From positions 1 through 58,868 of the forward strand of contig NZ_JAATOO010000026.1 in NCBI RefSeq assembly GCF_011806575.1: a stretch of DNA of 58,868 bases, in the 5' to 3' direction. Position 1 is the first letter of the stretch, and each line of letters begins with the position of its first letter. Source of the DNA: Vibrio hepatarius (GTDB taxonomy: Bacteria > Pseudomonadota > Gammaproteobacteria > Enterobacterales > Vibrionaceae). Under the pieces are notes generated by a model. It made no database searches. It saw only the letters and a list, made by a program, of their open reading frames with translations, and had not been told where the DNA came from. The position numbers and the translations under genes were made by a program. This document shows positions 8,950 through 16,921 of this stretch, piece by piece.

Positions 8950-8969
8950 AATGTTATAATGTAACATTT
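8950..8969. promoter_or_regulatory. Zur box between znuC and znuA
   Basis: AATGTTATAATGTAACATTT is a near-perfect palindrome (AATGTTA/TAACATT around a 5-base centre). It closely resembles the E. coli Zur operator core and sits midway between the divergent znuCB and znuA starts, where it could silence both directions when zinc is plentiful. Confidence 0.85.
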
Positions 8970-9003
8970 AATCTCTCATTAGACTAGATAGCAGTATTCA
9001 TTT

Positions 9004-9879
9004 ATGAAGCGTATTTTTGCCCTTTTATTCACCGTCGTGGCTGCATTTTCTGTACAAGCAAACACGGTGCTGACCAGCATTAAGCCAATCCAGTTGATTA
9101 CTCTGGAACTGACCAAGGGTATCTCTCAACCAGATGTTCTTTTGGCTTCCAATACTTCTCCGCACGATTACGCTTTACGACCTTCAGATGTGAAGCGTAT
9201 TCGCAACGCTGACTTGGTGATTTGGTTTGGTCACGACTTAGAGCCGTTTTTAGAGAAGATCCTCCAGGACCAAGCAAACGTACTTACAATTAGTGATATG
9301 TCTCAACTGGCGCTGCGTGAATACAACGGCGACCACGATGATCACCACGGGCATGACCACGGAAATTACGATCCTCATTTCTGGTTGGGTTATGCGCCTA
9401 CCCAGCAAGTCGCTAAAGCGATTACGGAAAAGTTGATTCAGACAGACACCAGTAATGCACAAGCGTACCGCGATAACTTAACGGCTTTCCTTTCACAGCT
9501 AGACAAGCAACATCAAGCGATCAAGCAACAGTTGAATACGGTTAAGAGCCAAGGTTACTACGTTTTTCACGATGCCTATGGCTATTTTGAACAGGACTTC
9601 GCACTTAACCACTTAGGCCATTTCACTGTCAGTCCAGACCGTAAGCCGGGGGCCAAAACGCTGATTAAAATTCGCAAGTCTCTGGCGTCTAAGCAAGCAC
9701 AATGTGTGTTCTCAGAGCCTCAGTTTACGCCTGCGGTCGTGGCATCTGTCACTCGAGGTAGTCACGCAAAAGTTGGTGTTCTTGACCCATTGGGGACAGA
9801 TGTAGAAGCCGCGGAAGGTGGATATTTCACTTTACTTGGCCAGTTAGCGGATAGCTTTGAGACTTGTTTAAAATCATAA
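9004..9879 (+). CDS. znuA: Periplasmic zinc-binding protein ZnuA
   Basis: ZnuA captures periplasmic zinc for ZnuBC. The 291-residue protein has a signal peptide (about residues 1-19, cut after VQA), the metal ligand histidine in NTSPHDY, a His/Asp-rich loop (DHDDHHGHDHG) directly before the second ligand region DPHFWLG, and the third ligand region around YYVFHDAYGYF. These are the marks of cluster A-I zinc-binding proteins. It is divergent from znuCB and shares the Zur box. Confidence 0.96.
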   Translation: MKRIFALLFTVVAAFSVQANTVLTSIKPIQLITLELTKGISQPDVLLASNTSPHDYALRPSDVKRIRNADLVIWFGHDLEPFLEKILQDQANVLTISDMSQLALREYNGDHDDHHGHDHGNYDPHFWLGYAPTQQVAKAITEKLIQTDTSNAQAYRDNLTAFLSQLDKQHQAIKQQLNTVKSQGYYVFHDAYGYFEQDFALNHLGHFTVSPDRKPGAKTLIKIRKSLASKQAQCVFSEPQFTPAVVASVTRGSHAKVGVLDPLGTDVEAAEGGYFTLLGQLADSFETCLKS

Positions 9880-9900
9880 ACGAGCAGTTATAGGTAGGGT

Positions 9901-9928
9901 AAAAAGGGAGCAATAAGCTCCTTTTTTG
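9901..9928 (+). terminator. Terminator after znuA
   Basis: GGAGC/GCTCC with an AATAA loop, extended by A and T tracts, is followed by TTTTTT. Confidence 0.8.
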
Positions 9929-10138
9929 TAAAGTCCGTATGCTCACTGAGCAATTTGTAAGCTCGTATGTGAGCTCAGCTTAAAAAGTCAGGGAAATTTA
10001 GAACGCTGGCTTGTTTATTCGTCATATTCTTAGATAATTATCGAACAAAATAAAGATACATGTTGACTGCTAATCTTTGGTAAGTGGTATGACGTGGTTA
10101 TGCATTAAAAATTTATTGCTGTTAGGGACTTACTGGTT

Positions 10139-13100
10139 ATGAGAGCCATATTGTTAGCTATCACTTTGTGTTTAGCTACGATAGCAAATGCGGTAGAGCA
10201 AACACCGACCGTGTTCTATCCATTGCCCACACAAGCGCAAGGCAAAGTATTTGCGGCCAAAGAGCTGTTTTTAGCTAATGGTGGTGGGGTATGGTTTCAA
10301 GATGTTCGCAACCAGATCATGTTCTTCGATGGCCAAGATATCATGCCGAGGTCCGGTTCCGCTCTGGAACATGAGGTTGAACAGGTGACTTATCTCGATA
10401 ATGCATTCTGGTCGTTCTTTCGCAACGAAATCTATCGAACCGTCCCTAACCAAGAAAGAGAGTTGGTGTTTAGCCTCAAGCCTGGCTCAGAAATTAAACG
10501 TATCGGTGCTTCGAAACGCTTTATTTGGCTCTCAGATGATACCCACTTCTACACTTACAACGTCGATACTGGCGAGTTCTCAACCTACTCACTGCTTGAA
10601 CTGTATAAGTACAGCCAGTCTTCCACGATTCAAATTAACGATGCTAAGTTTGTGCTGTCTAAATGGGTAGTGGCAACCAACGCAGGAGTGTATTTATCTG
10701 ACGAGAATAACTTTGACCACGTCACTAGCTCTGGTCAGAATTATGTTGAGAAAATTTACTTTTCAGATTCACGTCGAGAGTTGGTCATTGGTTCACTCAA
10801 AGGTGCGTTGATTTTTGATATCCAAAACCCTAAACGTCCGACGAAATACATCCCGGGTTCTCATGTTCTCAGTATCACCGAAACCAGCGAAGAGTACTGG
10901 ATTGGTACTGAAAACGGCTTGCTGGTCTATTCTTTCCTAACGGGTGAGACCAAACGCCTCATCTCTTCTGGCGTGCACGACAATTCGGTTATCCAAGGTA
11001 AAATCTACGCGTTACTTAATGATCAAGCCGGCGGGATATGGATCGCTACTGACAGCGGTGTCCGCTATTTTTCACTGTTTTCTCATAAGTTTGAGCGAGT
11101 ATCTGGTCGTGTACTGACGCCAAACATCGATATCGACAAACCCAAACTGATGCGAAGAAAAGAGAGCAGTGAAGGCTATTGGATGGTCAGTGATTCGGGT
11201 ATCTACAGTGTTAGTCTTGAGCCGTTCCAGAATCGTCGCTTAATGTATCGAGGTACGGTGAGCGATTTTGCTGAGTCTGATGGTGTGTTGTGGTTAGCGA
11301 CCAATCAAGGTATACGCAGAATTGACAACGTAACAGGACATGCGGTGCAAGGTAAGCCGATGCCTGAATTTCTCAAAACTGCCGATGTTCGCTTCCTGGA
11401 ATTGGGCAAGAACGGGGTATTATGGGGAGCAGGGGATGACCATCTTTGGCGCTATGATTTAAACAGTGACCAGTTAACTCAGTATGGTTCAGACTGGATG
11501 ATAAAAAAATATCTTCCAGCTCAGTTGACTGATATGAAAGTGACCGAACAAGGCTTTTTGATTCTCGGTACCGAACACGGTGTTTACGTGCTGCGCAATG
11601 GCCAAATTCATTTTATCGGTGAAAGTGTTCCGTTTGGTTCCGTCATTAACACGGTACAAGTTGATGACTACGATATATGGGTAGCGAGCCGCTACGGATT
11701 ATATCGATTTGACCTCTATACTGGACATGTCAAATCTCTCCCATTGCTTGATGGACATATCACACCGAAATGTCTCATTGGAAACCAAGACGGCATGTGG
11801 TTGACTTCGTCTGCCGGACTTACTCGTTATTCAGAAAAAGGTTATCTGCTGCGTCACTACGGTGAACCTTTCGGCTTAATCAGCAATGAGTTTGCCGCCG
11901 GGCAATGCTCATATGGAGCGGGAGACGAACGGACCTTGTTGTTTGGCACGCATTTCAACCTGATTAAGGTCAGTACCCAAGAACTGGTAGTGAGCAAGCT
12001 ACCAGATGTTCGGGTGATTATCAGCCAAGTAAAAGTGAATCAAACGCTGGAGTCTCTCGGCGCCACAATTAGCTCTCAACCGGAAATCAATTACGGCGAG
12101 TCTATCGCTTTTAAATTTGGCGTATTGCCACGTGTGAATAAAGTCAGTGTCGAATACCGACTCAATGATGATGAATGGCAGTTACTCGATGGATCGACTC
12201 TTAATATCGAACACTTGATGCCTGGTGATTATCAGCTTGAGGTTCGTGCCGTGCTAAACAATATGCAGCGTGGGCGAAGTAATGTGTTTGAGTTTTCAGT
12301 TTCTCGGCCTTGGTTTATGACGCCATACGCGATCATTGCTTACTTTGCTGGAGCGATTATTTTTATCGCCGCGATCGTCTACTGGCGTTCAAGAATCATG
12401 AACCAAGCTAACCGAGACCTGAAAGCACAAGTTGCGTTGAAAACTAACCAGTTGCGCCACCAAAGCCGCATTTTGCTAACCAACAACCAACAGCTCCGTA
12501 AGCAACTGCAAATTAGACGTTTGATCGCCAACAAATCAATTAAGGCGATGAAACAAAGGTTAGAGAGCTCTTCTGTTAGCAGTGTGGTTCAGCAAAGCGA
12601 GGCAAGCCAAAAAGTTGTCAGTTATCTATTGCAGGAGTTGGACTTATTGCTCCATGTTCGTACAACTGACGGAGAAGCCAAGCCGGTTTACAACCTGACT
12701 TTAATTCTAAAGTCGGTCTTGAGTGGTTGGGCGGATGAATTAGAGAAAGCCAATATCAATATCGAGCTAGAGTCTGATTCGAAGCGAGACTACTTTGTTA
12801 GTTTGACCAGTTTTAACCTCGACGAACTACTTAACTTGCTGATCGACAGCATAGTAAGGCGCTGCTATAGAAATCAGACGGTACTGCTGTCTACTCGTTT
12901 AGACGATAAGCGCGTGGTCTTGACGTTACTGGATCAGGGAGAACCGCTTGAAAGTTACAATCACTCTTCTTTATTACAAACCATCAGCTCATTGATTGAA
13001 CAGAGTGGTGGATGTTGCAATATTCACTCTTCTGCAGAGCGAAACTTGATGGAGGTGAGTTGGATTGCCAGCGATAACTTCGATGAAGCCTCCATCATCG

Positions 13101-13462
13101 ATATTGAGCCTTTTGACTATCATGAACTCAAACCAAGCGAAGACCCGTGGCTTGAGAAGGTGAAGCAACTGGTGTTTAGCCACTACTCGGATCCCGAACT
13201 GAGCACCTCTACTGCCGCGAAAATGCTGTATGTTTCAGAACGCAGTCTGCAGCGCCGTTTGAAAACAGCGATCGATAAGACATTCACAGAGTACTTAACC
13301 GAGGTGCGCTTAGATAACGCCTGTCGTCGCCTGTTGGCGGGTGAGAAAGTCTCTGATGTTGCATTTGAATGTGGCTTCAATGACCCTTCTTACTTCAGCC
13401 AGAGGTTTAAGCACCGCTTTGGGATGTCTCCAACTCAATTTGTTGAAGAAAAAGAAAACTAG
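10139..13462 (+). CDS. tfoS: TfoS-like transmembrane chitin sensor and AraC-type transcription activator
   Basis: The 1107-residue protein has a signal peptide (about 1-18), a periplasmic region of repeated beta-propeller-like segments (WIGTENGLLVYS, GGIWIATDSGVRYF, WVASRYGLYRFD), a Y_Y_Y-like domain, one membrane helix (about 730-750), a coiled coil, a degenerate kinase-like region (about 830-990) and a C-terminal AraC helix-turn-helix (about 1005-1105, ending FGMSPTQF). There is no recognisable phospho-accepting H-box and no receiver domain, so it should signal in one piece from periplasm to DNA. Architecture and the znu-tfoS-feo position match V. cholerae TfoS (VC2080), which senses chitin oligosaccharides and activates tfoR. 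The ligand is inferred from that homology. Confidence 0.88.
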   Translation: MRAILLAITLCLATIANAVEQTPTVFYPLPTQAQGKVFAAKELFLANGGGVWFQDVRNQIMFFDGQDIMPRSGSALEHEVEQVTYLDNAFWSFFRNEIYRTVPNQERELVFSLKPGSEIKRIGASKRFIWLSDDTHFYTYNVDTGEFSTYSLLELYKYSQSSTIQINDAKFVLSKWVVATNAGVYLSDENNFDHVTSSGQNYVEKIYFSDSRRELVIGSLKGALIFDIQNPKRPTKYIPGSHVLSITETSEEYWIGTENGLLVYSFLTGETKRLISSGVHDNSVIQGKIYALLNDQAGGIWIATDSGVRYFSLFSHKFERVSGRVLTPNIDIDKPKLMRRKESSEGYWMVSDSGIYSVSLEPFQNRRLMYRGTVSDFAESDGVLWLATNQGIRRIDNVTGHAVQGKPMPEFLKTADVRFLELGKNGVLWGAGDDHLWRYDLNSDQLTQYGSDWMIKKYLPAQLTDMKVTEQGFLILGTEHGVYVLRNGQIHFIGESVPFGSVINTVQVDDYDIWVASRYGLYRFDLYTGHVKSLPLLDGHITPKCLIGNQDGMWLTSSAGLTRYSEKGYLLRHYGEPFGLISNEFAAGQCSYGAGDERTLLFGTHFNLIKVSTQELVVSKLPDVRVIISQVKVNQTLESLGATISSQPEINYGESIAFKFGVLPRVNKVSVEYRLNDDEWQLLDGSTLNIEHLMPGDYQLEVRAVLNNMQRGRSNVFEFSVSRPWFMTPYAIIAYFAGAIIFIAAIVYWRSRIMNQANRDLKAQVALKTNQLRHQSRILLTNNQQLRKQLQIRRLIANKSIKAMKQRLESSSVSSVVQQSEASQKVVSYLLQELDLLLHVRTTDGEAKPVYNLTLILKSVLSGWADELEKANINIELESDSKRDYFVSLTSFNLDELLNLLIDSIVRRCYRNQTVLLSTRLDDKRVVLTLLDQGEPLESYNHSSLLQTISSLIEQSGGCCNIHSSAERNLMEVSWIASDNFDEASIIDIEPFDYHELKPSEDPWLEKVKQLVFSHYSDPELSTSTAAKMLYVSERSLQRRLKTAIDKTFTEYLTEVRLDNACRRLLAGEKVSDVAFECGFNDPSYFSQRFKHRFGMSPTQFVEEKEN

Positions 13463-13578
13463 TCAAACCAAGAGTGTGAGTAAGTAGCCAACGCAGCCAT
13501 TAAGCTGTGTGAGTTGTTTTGCGCTCTTTTTACCTTGGGGCGTTTGTCGACCTCATGGGCCATTCCTCCCTATCGGTG

Positions 13579-13592
13579 ACATCAAGTGATGT
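13579..13592. repeat. Inverted repeat downstream of tfoS
   Basis: ACATCA-AG-TGATGT is a perfect 6-2-6 palindrome in the tfoS/tfoR gap. It has no U-tract. It may be an operator or part of the weakly structured tfoS 3' end; I cannot assign it. Confidence 0.3.
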
Positions 13593-13694
13593 ACGCCGTT
13601 AATCAATCTCAAAGTGGAATAGACTTAATAACCAATGTCCTTGCCAGAGCAAAGTTGGGGTAGTGGGTTTGACGTGAGTTTGGGGAAAGAGAAG

Positions 13695-13796
13695 AAAAAA
13701 AATTCGTGGTATAGCCGGGGGGACCATACCACGGGTGCCAATGACACCTTCGCTTGCTGCCGGAGTGGCGCTGGGTGCGCCACCTCTGGAATTCAA
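13695..13796 (-). ncRNA. tfoR: TfoR small RNA (chitin-induced, activates tfoX translation)
   Basis: On the minus strand this segment has a probable -10 (TAACAT, 13801-13796), then three hairpins in a row: GTGGCGC/GCGCCAC (13783-13777 with 13771-13765), GGTG/CACC (13748-13734), and an 8-bp stem CGTGGTAT/ATACCACG (13733-13705) followed by GAATTTTTTTT. The last is a textbook Hfq-type terminator. In V. cholerae TfoR is about 100 nt and lies in the same place, between tfoS and feoA. Extent here is set by the U-tract end (13695) and that known length; the true 5' end may be a few bases inside (about 13789). A 65-codon minus-strand ORF that covers it looks spurious. Confidence 0.8.
13705..13733 (-). 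terminator. Terminator hairpin of tfoR
   Basis: The minus-strand stem CGTGGTAT/ATACCACG is followed by GAA and eight T residues (13702-13695). No U-tract exists on the plus strand, so it works only for a leftward transcript. Confidence 0.85.
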
Positions 13797-13807
13797 TGTT
13801 ATCGTTT

Positions 13808-13818
13808 GGGCTAAGCCC
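13808..13818. repeat. Palindrome in the tfoR promoter
   Basis: GGGCTAAGCCC is an interrupted palindrome (GGGCT-A-AGCCC) just upstream of the tfoR -10, in the spacer region. It could be a binding site; unproven. Confidence 0.35.
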
Positions 13819-13822
13819 TCTC

Positions 13823-13834
13823 GACGGAATTAAC
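13823..13834 (-). promoter_or_regulatory. Putative TfoS box overlapping the tfoR -35 region
   Basis: Read on the minus strand the sequence is GTTAATTCCGTC. It lies about 21 bases upstream of the -10, in place of a recognisable -35, which is where a class II activator binds. Two close copies occur at 13995-14031. Assignment to TfoS is inference from position and repetition. Confidence 0.4.
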
Positions 13835-13994
13835 TATATCGTGACGACCTTATTTTACTTATAAAATTAACGCCATTGTTACATGATAAAAACGACAGAT
13901 TTATCAACTTACTGTTTTTTAAGGTTTATTTTTCTTTATGGTCTTTTTTGTTCCAGTTTTATGACAGTTGGTGTAGCTTCCCGAGTTAGTTTTT

Positions 13995-14031
13995 GACGGA
14001 ATTGACGTTTTTGTTTTTAACGGAAATGACG
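13995..14031. repeat. Two further ACGGAAnTGACG boxes 24 bp apart
   Basis: GACGGAATTGACG (13995-14007) and AACGGAAATGACG (14019-14031) repeat the motif found in the tfoR promoter, here between tfoR and feoA. The second overlaps a perfect 18-bp inverted repeat. Confidence 0.5.
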
Positions 14032-14040
14032 TGTCATTTC
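14023..14040. promoter_or_regulatory. Perfect 8-2-8 inverted repeat, operator-like, upstream of feoA
   Basis: GAAATGAC-GT-GTCATTTC is a perfect palindrome about 100 bp before feoA and 8 bp from an FNR-like site. It does not match Fur, FNR or NsrR consensus sequences that I know. Confidence 0.5.
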
Positions 14041-14048
14041 TGAAAATA

Positions 14049-14062
14049 TTGATTTCAAGCAA
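14049..14062. promoter_or_regulatory. FNR-like site upstream of feoABC
   Basis: TTGAT-TTCA-AGCAA differs from the FNR consensus TTGAT-N4-ATCAA at one position. FNR activation of feo under low oxygen is known in enterics, so the site is plausible. Confidence 0.5.
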
Positions 14063-14103
14063 AAAAGCATACCGTTATTAGCGATAATATTGTAAGTGTA
14101 AAT

Positions 14104-14121
14104 AAAAACAGTTCTCATTTT
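14104..14121. promoter_or_regulatory. Possible Fur box before feoA
   Basis: AAAACAGTTCTCATTTT has a good right half (TTCTCATT) and a poor left half of the 7-1-7 Fur motif. Fur control of feo is expected from other bacteria; this exact site is tentative. Confidence 0.35.
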
Positions 14122-14141
14122 CGAGTAGTATAGGTTTGTCG

Positions 14142-14369
14142 ATGAAACTTTCAGAGTTGATGCAAGGGCAAGAAGCGACCATTGTTGGCTTTACAGAGCT
14201 ATCTAATGATGTAAGGAAAAAGTTGATGGTGATGGGGTTGTTACCTAATACGCCAGTTAAAGTGATCAGAAGAGCACCTATGGGCGACCCACTACAAATA
14301 GAAGTCCGCGGTGTTTCTCTTGCTGTGCGTAACAGTATCGCGAAATCGGTTTCTGTGGAGGTGCGCTAG
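14142..14369 (+). CDS. feoA: Ferrous iron transport protein A
   Basis: FeoA is a small SH3-fold cytosolic partner of FeoB. The ATG at 14142 (MKLSELMQG), seven bases after AGG, gives 75 residues; a TTG six bases earlier is less likely. The family motif VRKKLMVMGLLPNTPVKV is present. Its stop (14367-14369) abuts the feoB ATG at 14370, so FeoA and FeoB are coupled, consistent with the FeoABC complex described in V. cholerae. Confidence 0.95.
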   Translation: MKLSELMQGQEATIVGFTELSNDVRKKLMVMGLLPNTPVKVIRRAPMGDPLQIEVRGVSLAVRNSIAKSVSVEVR

Positions 14370-16643
14370 ATGGACTATCAGATTTTAACGGTAGGTAACC
14401 CTAACAGCGGTAAAACGACTTTATTTAACGGTCTAACTGGGGCGAAGCAGCAAGTTGGTAACTGGGCTGGTGTAACGGTTGAGAAAAAGTCCGGTAAATA
14501 CGCGCATTCTGGTGACAACTTTTTACTCACCGACCTACCTGGTATTTATGCTCTGGATAGTGGTAATGATGGCAACAGTATCGATGAGTCGATTGCGTCA
14601 CGAGCGGTGTTGACGCATCCAGCGGATCTAATTATCAATGTTGTCGATGTAACTTGCCTTGAGCGCAGCCTATATATGACGCTTCAACTTCGTGAGTTAG
14701 GACGCCCGATGGTGGTCGTGCTTAACAAGATGGATGCACTTAAGCGTGAGCGCCAAACCATCAACATTAAAGCACTCGAGAAAGAACTTGGTTGTCCGGT
14801 TTTTGCTATCTCCGCCAACAACAAGTCACAAGTGGTCGCGTTTAAAGAGCGCTTACATAAAGCTTTAGTCCTAGGTATTGCTCTGAACGAATTGACTCTT
14901 GACTATGGCGAGCAATTCGAACAAGCGATCCATGATGTGCAAACGTTATTCGCTAAACAAGCTGAAGTATCGGCACGTGCGTTAGCAATTCGTGCATTGG
15001 AAAACGATCTGCTGGTTCTCAACTCTTTGCCCCAGCATGAGAGAGAACAAGTGACGACCACTCAAGCGCGCTTAGAACTCGACGTAGACTTAATCGTCGC
15101 AGACGTAAAATACACTTACCTACATGAGTTATCAAAACGTGTCCGTCGCAGTGAAGGGAAATTGAGTCATAGCTTTACTGAGAAGCTAGATAGCTTCATC
15201 CTGAATAAATGGGTTGGTGTACCTTTCTTCTTTGTGGTGATGTATCTGATGTTCATGTTCTCGATTAACATCGGTAGCGCATTTATAGATTTCTTCGATA
15301 TTGGCGTTGGCGCATTGTTGGTCGACGGTGGACATTACTTATTAGACGACCACTTGCCAGTCTGGCTAGTGACACTGATCGCCGATGGTATTGGCGGCGG
15401 TATCCAAACCGTCGCGACTTTCATTCCAGTGATCGCGTGCCTCTATCTTTTCTTAGCCATTTTAGAAAGCTCAGGCTACATGTCTCGTGCCGCTTTTGTA
15501 TTAGATAAAGTGATGCAAAAGATTGGCTTGCCAGGCAAAGCATTCGTACCACTAGTATTAGGGTTTGGTTGTAACGTTCCCGCGATTATGGCGACGCGAA
15601 CCCTAGACCAAGAACGAGAGCGTAAACTTGCGGCATCGATGGCTCCGTTTATGTCTTGTGGTGCACGTTTACCCGTTTACGCGTTATTTGCAGCAGCATT
15701 TTTCCCAGAAAGCGGCCAGAATGTGGTGTTCTCACTATACATCTTGGGTATTGTCGCTGCGGTATTTACGGGTTTGGTATTGAAGAAAACCCTTTATCCC
15801 GGCTCAAGCGATAGCCTAGTGATGGAAATGCCAGACTATGAGTTACCAACACTGCAAAACGTACTAATCAAAACATGGCAAAAACTAAAACGTTTTGTTC
15901 TTGGTGCGGGCAAAACTATCGTGATTGTGGTGACATTATTGAGTTTCTTAAACTCAATGGGTATGGATGGTTCGTTTGGTAACGAAGACAGTGAAAACTC
16001 AGTATTGTCGAAAGCATCGCAAGTGATCACGCCAGTATTCGCGCCAATTGGCATTGAAGAAGATAACTGGCCAGCGACCGTTGGTATCATCACAGGCATT
16101 TTCGCTAAAGAAGCAGTTGTGGGCACGCTTAACAACTTGTATGCACCAACTGATGCAGGTGAAGAAGAGTTTGACCTCGTCGCAAGCCTTGAAGAAGCGC
16201 TGATGTCAATTCCTGAAAACTTGATGGGACTAAGTTATTCCGACCCGTTGGGTATTGAAGTGGGTGATCTGACTGATAGCAGCGCAGTAGCTGAAGATCA
16301 GGAAGTAGATTCGTCAATCTTTGGTAACCTTAAGCAGCACTTCATTTCAGGTAATGCCGCGTTTGCATACTTGATCTTTATCTTGCTTTACACACCTTGT
16401 GTCGCAGCTATGGGTGCTTACGTTCGTGAATTTGGTGCTAAGTACGCGCGATTTATCGCTGTCTGGACTATGGCTCTCGCGTACGGTACCGCAGCGCTTT
16501 ATTACCAAGTGACGCACTTTACGCTTCATCCTACGACTAGTGCAGCATGGATTGTCGGTATCTTGTTGCTCTGTGCTGTGACTTATCGAATGCTGAAAGT
16601 AGCCGGTAAGAAACAGCAAACCTTAGAGGTTCAAGTTGCATGA
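14370..16643 (+). CDS. feoB: Ferrous iron transporter FeoB
   Basis: FeoB is the GTP-driven inner-membrane ferrous iron permease. The 757-residue protein has an N-terminal G domain (G1 GNPNSGKTT at residues 8-16, G3 DLPGIYAL, G4 NKMD), a helical GDI region, and a membrane domain from about residue 285 with the two Gate motifs (around GFGCNVPAIMATR and FAKEAVVGTLNNLY). A long acidic cytosolic insert (about 590-650) lies before the last helices. It overlaps feoC by four bases. Confidence 0.97.
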   Translation: MDYQILTVGNPNSGKTTLFNGLTGAKQQVGNWAGVTVEKKSGKYAHSGDNFLLTDLPGIYALDSGNDGNSIDESIASRAVLTHPADLIINVVDVTCLERSLYMTLQLRELGRPMVVVLNKMDALKRERQTINIKALEKELGCPVFAISANNKSQVVAFKERLHKALVLGIALNELTLDYGEQFEQAIHDVQTLFAKQAEVSARALAIRALENDLLVLNSLPQHEREQVTTTQARLELDVDLIVADVKYTYLHELSKRVRRSEGKLSHSFTEKLDSFILNKWVGVPFFFVVMYLMFMFSINIGSAFIDFFDIGVGALLVDGGHYLLDDHLPVWLVTLIADGIGGGIQTVATFIPVIACLYLFLAILESSGYMSRAAFVLDKVMQKIGLPGKAFVPLVLGFGCNVPAIMATRTLDQERERKLAASMAPFMSCGARLPVYALFAAAFFPESGQNVVFSLYILGIVAAVFTGLVLKKTLYPGSSDSLVMEMPDYELPTLQNVLIKTWQKLKRFVLGAGKTIVIVVTLLSFLNSMGMDGSFGNEDSENSVLSKASQVITPVFAPIGIEEDNWPATVGIITGIFAKEAVVGTLNNLYAPTDAGEEEFDLVASLEEALMSIPENLMGLSYSDPLGIEVGDLTDSSAVAEDQEVDSSIFGNLKQHFISGNAAFAYLIFILLYTPCVAAMGAYVREFGAKYARFIAVWTMALAYGTAALYYQVTHFTLHPTTSAAWIVGILLLCAVTYRMLKVAGKKQQTLEVQVA

Positions 16644-16870
16644 TCTTATCTGAGCTGAAATCGTACATCGAAGAGCACGGCAGTGTGAGCCAAACTGAGT
16701 TAGCGAAGAAGTTTGCTCTCAGTGAGGACGGTGTTGATGCGATGCTGACGGTATGGATTAAAAAAGGCTTGGTGTCGCGTTTGGTCGACACCAACAAAGC
16801 CGACAAGGTGACCCGAATTCGCTATGCGTTGGTGAAACAGGATGCTTTGTCGCTGACAGTGACGATGTAA
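16640..16870 (+). CDS. feoC: FeoC winged-helix protein
   Basis: The 76-residue protein has a winged-helix fold (LKSYIEEHGSVSQTELAKKF, then the recognition region). It contains no cysteines, so it cannot bind the Fe-S cluster reported for enterobacterial FeoC; in Vibrio FeoC is known as a structural partner of FeoB. The ATGA overlap with feoB means translational coupling. The operon ends at the terminator ten bases on. Confidence 0.92.
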   Translation: MILSELKSYIEEHGSVSQTELAKKFALSEDGVDAMLTVWIKKGLVSRLVDTNKADKVTRIRYALVKQDALSLTVTM

Positions 16871-16880
16871 TTACAATAGA

Positions 16881-16907
16881 AAAGCCACTCAACTGAGTGG
16901 CTTTTTT
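16881..16907 (+). terminator. Terminator of feoABC
   Basis: AAAGCCACTC pairs with GAGTGGCTTT around AACT and is followed by a T tract. Confidence 0.9.
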
Positions 16908-16921
16908 GTATCGATTGAAGA

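Noticed and set aside
9941..9974. GCTCAC/GTGAGC hairpin downstream of znuA as a small RNA
   Set aside because: The stem is short with a long loop, and no U-tract or promoter accompanies it.
10139..13462. Reading the large AraC protein as a hybrid two-component system
   Set aside because: No phospho-accepting histidine box and no receiver domain are present, so the one-piece TfoS type is the better description.
13599..13796. 65-codon minus-strand frame in the tfoS/feoA gap
   Set aside because: It runs straight through the three hairpins and terminator of the TfoR candidate, begins at a TTG without a ribosome site, and its Pro/Gly/Ala-rich product looks like translated RNA structure.
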